Assembly (NCBI GenBank): GCA_964645765.1 | Contig: CAZYBE010000005.1 | Coordinates: 51,958-115,957 of the forward strand | From: CAZGMN01 sp964645765 | Lineage (GTDB): Bacteria > Acidobacteriota > Aminicenantia > Aminicenantales > Aminicenantaceae | Length of the DNA stretch: 64,000 nt | Direction of reading: 5' to 3' | Part shown: one piece after another, positions 24,116-32,662 of the stretch | How positions within the stretch are numbered: the first letter of the stretch is position 1 | How the letters are laid out: the number at the start of each line of letters is the position of its first letter | Notes under the pieces: generated by a model | Seen by the model: the letters and a program-made list of their open reading frames with translations, nothing else | Databases searched by the model: none | Told to the model about the DNA's origin: nothing | Translations under genes and position numbers: made by a program

Positions 24116-27100
24116 ATGAAAAGAGCAAATTTCTCTACCATTTTGTGTATGTTAGGTCTCTTTTTGTTATCGCCCTTTGACAGCTCACCTCAGGCGATAT
24201 GGTTTCAGAATGGCCAGCAGGCGGACATTATCCTTGGGCCTTATGCAAACGGCGGGGGAGCTTCAGCCTTGCATCATCCCAGTCGTGTCTGCGCCGACTC
24301 AGCAGGAAGGCTATATGTTGCTGATACCAGGAACAACCGCATCCTTATTTGGAATAGGATACCAACATCAAACAATGCGCCGGCCGATTTGGTTGTAGGT
24401 CAGCCGGATATGAACTCAAACGACTCTGGGGGTGGACAGACTGGACTGAACTGGCCTGTTGCAGTTTATTCTGATGGCATCCATCTTTTTGTGGCCGATT
24501 CTAACAATAACCGTGTCCTTATCTGGAACTCTATTCCTACTCAGAATGGAGCTTCAGCTGATATTGTGCTGGGGCAGTCAGATTTCACTCACTACGATGA
24601 GCCTGGCGGAGCAAGAGCAGCAAATACTCTGGGCTGGCCTTGGGATGTTTTTTATGATGGACAGCATCTCTTTGTCGCAGACTCTGGAGAAGGGAGGTTT
24701 TTAATCTGGAATTCTCTTCCCTTGACAAATAATCAGGCTGCAGATGTGGTTGTTGGAAAGTCTGACTTTACCTCTTCTAGTGAAAGCCTGGACGAAAAAT
24801 CGTTGTTTTCTCCAAGGGGTGGTGCTTCGAATGGAACTGCATTAGTAATCAGTGATTATAAAGGAGGGCAGCGTGTTCTTGTCTGGAATAACATTCCAAC
24901 TCAAAATGGAAAGAGCGCTGATGTGGAATTGCTTCAACCTGACTTTTTTAATTCTCCAAATGATTACAGTCCCGTGGGTGTCAGCCTGCAGGGCCAAAAA
25001 TTGTATGTGGCCTGTAACCATAATGTTTATGTCTGGAACAGCCTGCCCACTCAAAACAACCAGCCTCCTGACTGCATAATAGGCCGTTCTGACTTGCAGC
25101 CAGGCCTTTCGGCTGAGGCTTTGTCCAAGCCATGGGGAGTATCTTCAGACGGGACAAGGCTTTATGTGGCTGATACCAACAACAGCCGGATGCTCATCTA
25201 CAACCAAATTCCAACTGCTTCTGATATTGATGCTAATGTTGTCTTGGGCCAGGCAGATTTTGGGAGTTGTGTTTTCCGCTCGAAGAATGGAATCCGCAGC
25301 GTATCTGGAGTAGCTTCCAGCGGGCATCATCTTCTGTTGGCCACCCATGTGGACAGCAGGATTGTCATCCACGACGGATTACCCGAGCAGGACTGCGCTG
25401 AAGCTGACTACATCATCTCTGACGTCGATTTTGATGAACCCCCTGGCCAATTCCTTCAACTCAGTGAAGTCTACCAGTGCTGTCAGATGTGGACTGACGG
25501 CAGCCGCCTCTTTGCAGCTGAACTCTACCGGGGAATACTGGTCTGGGATAAATTCCCGCAAACGAGTTTTACAAATCCAGATACGGAGATTTTGCACACT
25601 CAGGGTGTCGCGTTGAACCAGCCCCAGGGAGTGGCGAGCGACGGCAGCCGTCTTTTTGTCAGTGACAGCGGAAACAACCGGGTCTTGATCTGGAACACAA
25701 TTCCAAAAAAAGACGGAACGCCGGCTGATATTGTCCTTGGTCAGAGTGACTTCAACTCAACTTCAGCCGGTTTAATGAATTATCCCTCAAGAATAGCGAC
25801 TGACGGTCAGCGGTTGGCCGTGGCTGATATGGAGAACCACCGGATATTAATCTGGAACAGTATTCCGACTCAAAATAATCAGCCTCCAGATATTAAGCTC
25901 TTTGATTTTTACGCTGGCCGCAATCTTCCCTGGCGATTTAACGGCCCTCAAGGAGCTTTCATCTTTGACAGCCATCTATTCGTGACAGACCTTGGCTTTA
26001 ACCGCGTGCTCATCTGGAACACATTTCCTACTTATGATGACCAACCGGCAGATGTCGTTCTTGGTCAACCTGATTTTACAACATCAAGACCAGGAAAGGC
26101 GCGAGATAAACTCTATAGCCCCCTCAATATTTGGTTTGATGGCGACTATTTATGGGTCGGGGAGTTTAAGTTTGCAGACAGAGCCCTGGGGTACAGAGCA
26201 AACATTGCTGCCAGTGCTCCAGAGGCCCCAAACAATCTTTCAGCTTCTGCAAAATCTGCTCATCAGATTGACCTGGCTTGGGTGGATAATGCCTCCAACG
26301 AACAGGGCTTTAAACTGGAAAGAAAATCGGGAGCGAGCGGAACTTACGAGCAAATCGCTTATTTAAGCGCCAACACCAGGAAGTATTCGGACATTAGGAT
26401 TATTACGGCTGGAACTCAATATTATTATCAAATGAAAGCTTACAATCGTTATGGCGATTCAGCCTTTTCTAGTGAAGCGAGTGCCTCGACATCAGCCACA
26501 AACACTCCTCCCACAACGCCTAGCAATCCTTCTCCGGCGAATAGCCAGACAGAGGTCAGCGACAATCGTGTGTTCAGCTGGGATGGCGGAGACCTTGATG
26601 AAGGAGATGTTGTCACCTACGATGTTTACCTTGATACAGTTAACCCTCCAACATTCCGCGCTGCCAGCAATCTTTCGAAGACGACTTATAGTCCTTCTAC
26701 TCTGAGCCTGAAGACAATTCATTATTGGAAAGTTGTAGCTAAGGACTTGAGTGGAGCCTTGACAGAAGGACCTGTCTGGAGTTTCCAGACGAAGACTCTT
26801 TCAGGTTATACTCTAACAATTCAGGCAAGCTCAGGAGGAACAACTTTTCCAAGGCCAGGAACCCCTGCTTTCGAGCCTGGCAACTCTGTTTCAGTATACG
26901 AAATTCCAGACAATAACTACTCCTTTTCAGGCTGGACAGGAGATGTACCGGCAGGACATGAAAAAGACAATCCTTTGACCCTGACAATGAATTCCGACAA
27001 ATCACTCAAGGCAAATTTTAGCAGCACCATCGTCAAATACACATTGACCATAGCTTCAAGTTCAGGCGGAACGACCGACCCTTCCCCTGGAAATTACACT

Positions 27101-27604
27101 TATGATTCTGGAACCTCTGTCAGCGTAAAAGCCATAGCTAACAGCGGTTATAGTTTCAGCGGCTGGAGCGGTGATGCATCAGGGACGACTAGTCCGCTAA
27201 CAGTCACCATGAATGGAAACAAGTCGATCACCGCCAATTTCTCGGCTTCAAAAGGAGGTGATGACACCTCGTCTGGCAAGAAAGGTGGCTGCTTTATCGC
27301 CACCGCTGCCTATGGTTCCCAACTTCATTCCTGCGTGAAGATTCTCCGAGATTTCAGGGATGAGTTCCTTATGCCATATAAGCTTGGAAGGATATTGGTT
27401 AGACTATATTACAGGTGTTCGCCACCTGTAGCTAATTTCATAGCGAAACACAAGGTTATGAAGCTCGTTGTCCGCATCACGCTTCTGCCGTTTGTTGGGT
27501 TGAGCTACCTTATGCTGAGAGTCCATCCCGCAATTCCAGTAGCTATCCTGACCTTTTTTGCTGCATCGACCTTTATCGTCCGCCGCTACCGAAAGAAGAG
27601 ATGA
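24116..27604 (+). CDS. giant exported beta-propeller protein with FN3, InlB-like repeats and CFI-box C-terminus
   Basis: 1162 residues from ATG 24116, set by AAAAGGAGGTAA upstream and a signal peptide directly after. Residues about 30-700 are NHL-like propeller repeats of the form RVLIWNSIPTQNNQPADIVLGQ, more than ten copies, making one or two propellers. Then come a fibronectin type III domain (about 705-795), an Ig-like domain (NTPPTTPSNPSP...), two divergent InlB-type repeats with GYSFSGWSGDASG, and a C-terminal CFI-box (GGCFIATAAYGS) followed by a helical region, a hydrophobic span and a basic tail RRYRKKR. The CFI-box is a known but uncharacterised C-terminal domain that may be a processing or sorting signal. 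It is a surface or secreted protein of unknown ligand. Convergent with the hydrolase at 27624 with 19 bases between stops. Confidence 0.88.
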   Translation: MKRANFSTILCMLGLFLLSPFDSSPQAIWFQNGQQADIILGPYANGGGASALHHPSRVCADSAGRLYVADTRNNRILIWNRIPTSNNAPADLVVGQPDMNSNDSGGGQTGLNWPVAVYSDGIHLFVADSNNNRVLIWNSIPTQNGASADIVLGQSDFTHYDEPGGARAANTLGWPWDVFYDGQHLFVADSGEGRFLIWNSLPLTNNQAADVVVGKSDFTSSSESLDEKSLFSPRGGASNGTALVISDYKGGQRVLVWNNIPTQNGKSADVELLQPDFFNSPNDYSPVGVSLQGQKLYVACNHNVYVWNSLPTQNNQPPDCIIGRSDLQPGLSAEALSKPWGVSSDGTRLYVADTNNSRMLIYNQIPTASDIDANVVLGQADFGSCVFRSKNGIRSVSGVASSGHHLLLATHVDSRIVIHDGLPEQDCAEADYIISDVDFDEPPGQFLQLSEVYQCCQMWTDGSRLFAAELYRGILVWDKFPQTSFTNPDTEILHTQGVALNQPQGVASDGSRLFVSDSGNNRVLIWNTIPKKDGTPADIVLGQSDFNSTSAGLMNYPSRIATDGQRLAVADMENHRILIWNSIPTQNNQPPDIKLFDFYAGRNLPWRFNGPQGAFIFDSHLFVTDLGFNRVLIWNTFPTYDDQPADVVLGQPDFTTSRPGKARDKLYSPLNIWFDGDYLWVGEFKFADRALGYRANIAASAPEAPNNLSASAKSAHQIDLAWVDNASNEQGFKLERKSGASGTYEQIAYLSANTRKYSDIRIITAGTQYYYQMKAYNRYGDSAFSSEASASTSATNTPPTTPSNPSPANSQTEVSDNRVFSWDGGDLDEGDVVTYDVYLDTVNPPTFRAASNLSKTTYSPSTLSLKTIHYWKVVAKDLSGALTEGPVWSFQTKTLSGYTLTIQASSGGTTFPRPGTPAFEPGNSVSVYEIPDNNYSFSGWTGDVPAGHEKDNPLTLTMNSDKSLKANFSSTIVKYTLTIASSSGGTTDPSPGNYTYDSGTSVSVKAIANSGYSFSGWSGDASGTTSPLTVTMNGNKSITANFSASKGGDDTSSGKKGGCFIATAAYGSQLHSCVKILRDFRDEFLMPYKLGRILVRLYYRCSPPVANFIAKHKVMKLVVRITLLPFVGLSYLMLRVHPAIPVAILTFFAASTFIVRRYRKKR

Positions 27605-27623
27605 TGTCCAGAAACTATCTCTA

Positions 27624-29042
27624 TCATTTCCTATTGAATCTGAGGTTTTTGACGCGCCCGGCATTAAGCGCAAAAGCGGATATCTTCTTCTCGCTATCCC
27701 TAATAAATTGAATAGATAAATCCATTCCAACAAAGCTATCCTTTAGTGTTGGCAGAAGGGGTGCACGGCTGCCATTTCTATGGACGAAATACAGTTTGCC
27801 TTCTTTGCTGGCAAGCTTGAATGTCACTTGCAGCTCCTCACTGAAATATTCTCCCTGGTATTCTTCAAGCTGCTTTTGTGGAGGCGCCCATTTTTCTTTA
27901 GGCTTTTCCTCGGGAAGATTTATAAACTTTTCCTTTAGTGCCTGTTTTTTCTCTTCTTTGAACGTATTGGCAAGATAGATGTCAGCGACTTGAAAAGAGA
28001 GCTTTGTCGGATCAAAAGAGCTGAGGTTGGAAAGGCAGATGACTGAGAAGCTCTGCTCAGGGAAACGAACCATGCAGGCCTTGAAGCCACCCAAAGCCCC
28101 TGCATGGCTGACGGTCTTTAGACCTTTATAGCTGCCGACGACAAGGCCAAAAGCATAATCAAGCTTTTTACCGTTGTTCAATTCTCCCGGCGTCTCCATT
28201 AGGCTGATAAGCTCCTTTCCTCCAACCCGGCAGTGGTAAAAATTTTGGTCCCAGAGAAAAAGGTCTTCGACCGTGGTGTAGAGCCCTCCTGACCCGACAC
28301 AGTCAAAGGTCGATATGAAATTTCTATAGCCGCCCCTGCCAGCAGGGAAATAACCCCAGGCACGGTTCTTGATGAGTTGAGTGTAATCATCATGAAAATG
28401 AGAATCCTTCATTCCCAGCGGCATGAAAATCTTTTCTTCAGTAAACTGCCTGAGCGTCTTGCCGCTGGCCCTCTTAACGATGATTCCCAGGAGGAAATAG
28501 CCAGAATTGCTGTAAAGGCATTCCTCTCCAGGCTTGAAGTTCAATTCCTTCTGCCTCGCAATAAGCTCGAGAACGTCTTCCTCGTGGAAGGCGCCGAAGT
28601 CTATTCCGGCGATGTCCAGTAGAGTCAGATAATCCCGGAGCCCGCTTGTATGATGAATGAGGTTGCGGATGGTTATGGGGGTTCCATAATCCGGCAATTC
28701 AGGAATGGACTTGCGGACGTCATCGTCAAGAGAGAGTTTTCCGTCTTTTGCCAGGATGGCGATGCTCATGGCAACAAACTGTTTGGAATCCGAGCCGACA
28801 TAGAAAACAGAATTGGGTTTTATGGGAATGCCGTATTCCAGATTGGCTGAGCCATAGCCTCGCTCATAGATCATTTTTCCATCTTTGATTATGGCCAGGC
28901 CGCATCCCGGAGTATCAGGCTTGTCCCATTGAGAAAAAAGTCTATCAACCTCGTCCTTTTTTTTATCCGCCAAGGCTGCAGAAATAAAAATCAGGAGGAA
29001 AAGAGCAATAAATAAAACCTTTAACCTGGATAATTTATTCAT
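27624..29042 (-). CDS. serine hydrolase of the class C beta-lactamase family (second copy)
   Basis: 472 residues from ATG 29042, chosen because a signal peptide (LKVLFIALFLLIFISAALA) starts there; the open frame runs 20 codons further. The serine-hydrolase motifs are visible: SxxK as SDSK (SDSKQFVAMS), the Tyr-x-Asn as YSN in LYSNSGYF and the third motif HAG in HAGALGG. A C-terminal extension (residues about 380-472) carries DUF3471-like beta strands (LEEYQGEYFSEELQVTF). Homologous in its core to 8880-10358, but with a different accessory domain. Likely a periplasmic esterase or peptidase; substrate unknown. An AAAAGGAG ribosome site lies about 12 bases upstream. Confidence 0.9.
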   Translation of the reverse strand: MNKLSRLKVLFIALFLLIFISAALADKKKDEVDRLFSQWDKPDTPGCGLAIIKDGKMIYERGYGSANLEYGIPIKPNSVFYVGSDSKQFVAMSIAILAKDGKLSLDDDVRKSIPELPDYGTPITIRNLIHHTSGLRDYLTLLDIAGIDFGAFHEEDVLELIARQKELNFKPGEECLYSNSGYFLLGIIVKRASGKTLRQFTEEKIFMPLGMKDSHFHDDYTQLIKNRAWGYFPAGRGGYRNFISTFDCVGSGGLYTTVEDLFLWDQNFYHCRVGGKELISLMETPGELNNGKKLDYAFGLVVGSYKGLKTVSHAGALGGFKACMVRFPEQSFSVICLSNLSSFDPTKLSFQVADIYLANTFKEEKKQALKEKFINLPEEKPKEKWAPPQKQLEEYQGEYFSEELQVTFKLASKEGKLYFVHRNGSRAPLLPTLKDSFVGMDLSIQFIRDSEKKISAFALNAGRVKNLRFNRK

Positions 29043-29262
29043 GATTCGTAAAAACTCCTTTTTATAAATGGAACAGAAAAAATTATATGAATTTTTATGC
29101 AATCTTTCTATTTTTTATTTTTGACTTCAAATTTCTCTTATGATATTAGCTATTGAAGGAAGGCAACTTAAGGAAATTGCCAAATTCATAAGAAGTGCTA
29201 AAATAACGCTAAAAAGTTATTATTAAATTTGTTCGAAGTATGTATTAAAATAAAGCCCCACA

Positions 29263-29574
29263 ATGAGCAATTCTGCCACCAGGCGCCTGAATGAAAAGAT
29301 AAAAGATTGTCGCCAGCTTCTCAATCCAGGGAAAGTCATCCTCTGCCTTGAAGAGCTCTTGAAATCATCCAACGATGGGATGGTGGCCTATTCTATGGGG
29401 CATGAATATGAAAAACTCGGCGACATCATGAGCGCGGTCAAATACTATGAAAAGGCTGAGGCCCTGTTTAAAGAAATGAACTTCAAGAATATGGCAAGGT
29501 CAGCTATCAATAATCTGCAAATAGAGTCTATTCTCGGCCAGCGAAGAAAGGACAAACTCAAAAGGCCGCGCTAA
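29263..29574 (+). CDS. small TPR-like helical protein
   Basis: 103 residues, all helical, with one clear tetratricopeptide-like repeat (VAYSMGHEYEKLGDIMSAVKYYEKAEALF, split here by sense). It lacks a signal peptide and is probably a cytoplasmic protein-interaction module. The preceding 220 bases are AT-rich. No obvious ribosome site before ATG 29263. The next stretch on the plus strand, to 29722, holds no gene but has coding-like character on the minus strand. Confidence 0.55.
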   Translation: MSNSATRRLNEKIKDCRQLLNPGKVILCLEELLKSSNDGMVAYSMGHEYEKLGDIMSAVKYYEKAEALFKEMNFKNMARSAINNLQIESILGQRRKDKLKRPR

Positions 29575-29579
29575 GTTAA

Positions 29580-29706
29580 GCTTCTCCTCGGTGACCGCTT
29601 TGATTTTATCCCTGCAGGTCTTGTAATCATCCGGCAGATAGCCCTGGATCTCGAGACATCCCAAGATTTGACTTGCAGATTTGCCCGTGCTATAAGTTTG
29701 CAACAA
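29580..29706 (-). pseudogene. possible gene remnant on the minus strand
   Basis: On the minus strand a short frame from ATG 29706 reads like protein, with good third-position bias and segments such as LEIQGYLPDDYKTCRDKIKAV, then runs into the end of the TPR gene and stops at 29500. It has no recognisable family and no ribosome site. It may be the remnant of a lost gene or a coincidence; low confidence. Confidence 0.22.
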
Positions 29707-29722
29707 AAATGAGGAGGATTTG

Positions 29723-30568
29723 ATGTGTGAGTTTTGCCATAAACATGGCGAAGGGAAAAAGTGGTATCTCCAGGCAAAGAATTACGCAGAGGATATGTTG
29801 AGCGACCTTCGGCGCCGGAAGTATATCCATCATTTCATAGCCCATCCAGAATCCCACAGCAAAGGAGTCAACAGAGTTGCTCAGCTCGATAAAGCGCCTG
29901 GATTTGTCAAGCGCGTTTTAGCCAGGCGCATCTCAAACAAAATGAAGAAAATCCATTATGGCCAGGTTGTGCCTATTGAAGAGGTCGGACGCATTTTTGA
30001 ATTCGTGACCTCTGTGACCCGTATCGCCTGCATCTGCCGCCACATCACTCTGGGTTCTGAACAGCGATATTGCTACGCTTTGAGCCTGGCGCCAAAAGGT
30101 GGAAAACTTATCGAGATATTGCACGAAATTGATGCCAGCTATTTGACAGGACCTGACACACAAGGACTTGAAGCGATGAGCAGGGACGATGCTCTGGCCC
30201 TGATGCGCGAGTATGAACACGATGGCCTTTGTCATTCAGTCTGGACTTTTATACCTCCTTTTATCGGCGGCATCTGCAATTGCGACAGGTCAGACTGCCT
30301 GGCGATGAGAATGACCGTGACCCACGGCGTTCCGATCATGTTCCGCGCTGAATACGTGGCCGGAGTCGATTCCGACCTCTGCAACGGCTGCCGCCAGTGC
30401 ATGCGCGTCTGCCAGTTTGGGGCAGTGGGATACGGTGCTGCCCAGGAAAAGGCATTCATCGACCCCAGGCGGTGCTACGGCTGCGGTATCTGTCGTTCGG
30501 TTTGCACAAAAGATGCCATCTCTCTCGATGAGCGCTCCAAGGTGAGCCTCGCTTCGAAAATCTGGTAA
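29723..30568 (+). CDS. cysteine-rich 4Fe-4S dicluster ferredoxin-domain protein
   Basis: 281 residues from ATG 29723 (the frame also opens with TTG one codon earlier; GAGGAGG supports the ATG). The first 180 residues hold many cysteines outside the ferredoxin motifs (CEFCHKH at the start, CICRHITL near residue 100, GGICNCDRSDC near 190). Two classic C-x2-C-x2-C-x3-C motifs follow (CNGCRQCMRVC and CYGCGICRSVC, residues about 218-262), binding two 4Fe-4S clusters. Likely an electron carrier or the iron-sulphur part of a reductase; I do not recognise a specific partner. Gamma-glutamyltransferase follows after 30 bases. Confidence 0.8.
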   Translation: MCEFCHKHGEGKKWYLQAKNYAEDMLSDLRRRKYIHHFIAHPESHSKGVNRVAQLDKAPGFVKRVLARRISNKMKKIHYGQVVPIEEVGRIFEFVTSVTRIACICRHITLGSEQRYCYALSLAPKGGKLIEILHEIDASYLTGPDTQGLEAMSRDDALALMREYEHDGLCHSVWTFIPPFIGGICNCDRSDCLAMRMTVTHGVPIMFRAEYVAGVDSDLCNGCRQCMRVCQFGAVGYGAAQEKAFIDPRRCYGCGICRSVCTKDAISLDERSKVSLASKIW

Positions 30569-30598
30569 AAATAAATACTCTTCAAAGGAGGATTAGAT

Positions 30599-32467
30599 AT
30601 GCCTACAAGAAAAAGAGCGATTACCGGCCGCTGGAAGCTATTTCTGCTGTTGATGCTCTTTTTTCTTGCCTCAAGCCGCATCATTTCTTCCCGCACTGAA
30701 AAGCCTGTCCTTCACGGCCGGCACTGGATGGCCATAACCGGAAAGCCCCTTGCTGCCACTGCAGGAGCCAAGATATTTGAGCGTGGAGGAAATGCCGTTG
30801 ATGCAACTTGCGCCATGCTGGCTGCTGTCTGCACCATGTATGACGTCTTGAGCTGGGGAGGGGAGACTCAGGCCTTGATTTATAACCCCCACACAAAAAA
30901 AGTTTATGGCATCAACGCCCTCGGCGTAGCGCCGACTGGGGCAACTCCTGAGTTCTTCAAGGAAAAGGGGATGAAATATCCGCCCGAGTACGGGCCGCTG
31001 GCTGCAGTGACTCCAGGAACTCCTGGAGGCCTGCTGGTCATGCTGGCAGAGTTTGGCACCATGAGCCTCAAGCAAGTTCTCGAGCCCGCGATGCAGATGG
31101 CAGAAGGATATCCTGTCGAGGAAGAGACTGCCACCAGCATCGAAAGAAATAAGCAAAGAATCAAGCAGTGGCCCTACTCAAAGAAAGTTCTTCTCCCTCA
31201 TCTTGGCGAGGAGCGTGAGGCTCCATATCCTGGGGAAATTTTCGGCCAGCCAGACCTCTCAGCCACTTTAAACAAACTCGTCGAAGCCGAACAGGTAGCT
31301 TTAGCTTCAGGCAAAACCCGGAAAGAAACCATCTATGCCGCCTATGACCGTTTCTATAAAGGTGATATCGCTCAGGAATTTGTCCGGGGCTCCAAGGAGC
31401 AAGGCGGGTTGATAACCATGGAAGACCTGGCAAACTGGAAGGTCTACATCGAAGAGCCGGTGATGAACACTTACAAGGGAATCGAAGTTTACAAGCTGAC
31501 CTGCTGGGTCCAGGGACCGGTTCTTCTTCAGATGCTCAATATGCTGGAGAATATCGACCTCAAATCCATGGGCTATAACAGCGTGAATTACATCCACACC
31601 CTCTACCAAGTGATGAACCTCGCTTTTGCTGACAGAGATTTTTACTATGGAGATCCTTATTTCCCGCCTGAGGAGCCACTCAAAGGTCTTCTATCCAAAG
31701 AATACGCCAAGCAAAGGCTGAAGAAATTGAACTGGAATGTCAACGACCCAGCTGTCAAGCCCGGCGACCCCTATCCTTTTGAGGGAAGACAAAATCCTTA
31801 CCTCCATCTGCTTGAGAAATGGCTGAATGTCGGTCCGTCTGATGCGGAGAAAAAGGATAGCCTCTCTTTGGAGGAGAGCTTCTTCAGCGGCACAACCTCA
31901 ATTCAAGCTGCCGATAAGGAAGGATGGGTCGTTTCAACCACGCCCAGCGGAGGCTGGATTCCAGCCTGTATAGCCGGAAATACCGGAGTCGGGATGAGCC
32001 AGCGCATGCAGAGCTTTGTCCTCGATGAAGCTGAGAATCCGTTCAACGTGGTTGCTCCAGGCAAGAGGCCGCGCGCTACCTTGACACCGAGCCTTGCCTT
32101 AAAAGACGGCAAGCCCTTTCTCTCCTTTGCCGTCCAGGGCGGGGATACTCAAGACCAGAATATGCTTCAGTTTTTTCTGGATATGGTCGAATTCGGGATG
32201 AATGTCCAGGAAGCCTGCGAAGCGCCGAACATCGCGAGCTTCCAGATGCGCAGCTCCTTTGGCTCCCATGAATCTAGGCCAGGAAGGCTCCAGCTTAATG
32301 AAAAAGTCCTTCAAAAGGTGAAAGAGCTTCTGGAAAACATGGGCTACAAGATTGAATACAGAAAATATACCTCAGGCCCGATCAACGCCATCTTCTTCGA
32401 CCGCAAGCACGGCACATTGTGGGGAGGCTCGAGCAACTACGGCGAAGACTATGGAATCGCCTGGTAA
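30599..32467 (+). CDS. ggt: gamma-glutamyltransferase (exported)
   Basis: 622 residues with an N-terminal membrane/signal segment (residues 12-28). GGT hydrolyses or transfers the gamma-glutamyl group of glutathione and related peptides and matures by self-cleavage before a threonine. The conserved GGNAVDATCAML is present near residue 62, and the autocleavage/nucleophile Thr lies in SGTTSIQAAD (about residue 431), followed by a segment with GVGMSQRMQSF. The family's late FGSHESRPGRLQL is also visible. The extracytoplasmic location fits with the peptide-scavenging genes nearby. SD AAAGGAGG lies before the ATG. Confidence 0.9.
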   Translation: MPTRKRAITGRWKLFLLLMLFFLASSRIISSRTEKPVLHGRHWMAITGKPLAATAGAKIFERGGNAVDATCAMLAAVCTMYDVLSWGGETQALIYNPHTKKVYGINALGVAPTGATPEFFKEKGMKYPPEYGPLAAVTPGTPGGLLVMLAEFGTMSLKQVLEPAMQMAEGYPVEEETATSIERNKQRIKQWPYSKKVLLPHLGEEREAPYPGEIFGQPDLSATLNKLVEAEQVALASGKTRKETIYAAYDRFYKGDIAQEFVRGSKEQGGLITMEDLANWKVYIEEPVMNTYKGIEVYKLTCWVQGPVLLQMLNMLENIDLKSMGYNSVNYIHTLYQVMNLAFADRDFYYGDPYFPPEEPLKGLLSKEYAKQRLKKLNWNVNDPAVKPGDPYPFEGRQNPYLHLLEKWLNVGPSDAEKKDSLSLEESFFSGTTSIQAADKEGWVVSTTPSGGWIPACIAGNTGVGMSQRMQSFVLDEAENPFNVVAPGKRPRATLTPSLALKDGKPFLSFAVQGGDTQDQNMLQFFLDMVEFGMNVQEACEAPNIASFQMRSSFGSHESRPGRLQLNEKVLQKVKELLENMGYKIEYRKYTSGPINAIFFDRKHGTLWGGSSNYGEDYGIAW

Positions 32468-32476
32468 AAAACGAAT

Positions 32477-32517
32477 GCATTTTTTCTTTGATGGAAAACT
32501 CGGTCTAGGAAAAATGC
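32477..32517 (+). terminator. possible terminator hairpin after ggt
   Basis: GCATTTTTTC (32477-32486) pairs with GAAAAATGC (32509-32517), one T bulged, around a 22-base loop. The loop contains TGATGGAAAA, shared with hairpins at 42510 and (reverse) 14718. Only 10 bases from the ggt stop. Confidence 0.35.
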
Positions 32518-32662
32518 CTGCTCATGCTTCAAATGGTTTTTTTAAACGCCCGGCCTGACCCTCTTTGTGGTAAACTAAATTTTTTTGCTTAATATCATGG
32601 AAAATAACCAATGATAAAGAAAAGATATTTTTTTGATTTAAATTTCAAGAGGAGGTTTTAAG

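Noticed and set aside
24116..27604. Direct repeats in the propeller protein as CRISPR or mobile repeats
   Set aside because: They are degenerate coding repeats in one frame (propeller blades).
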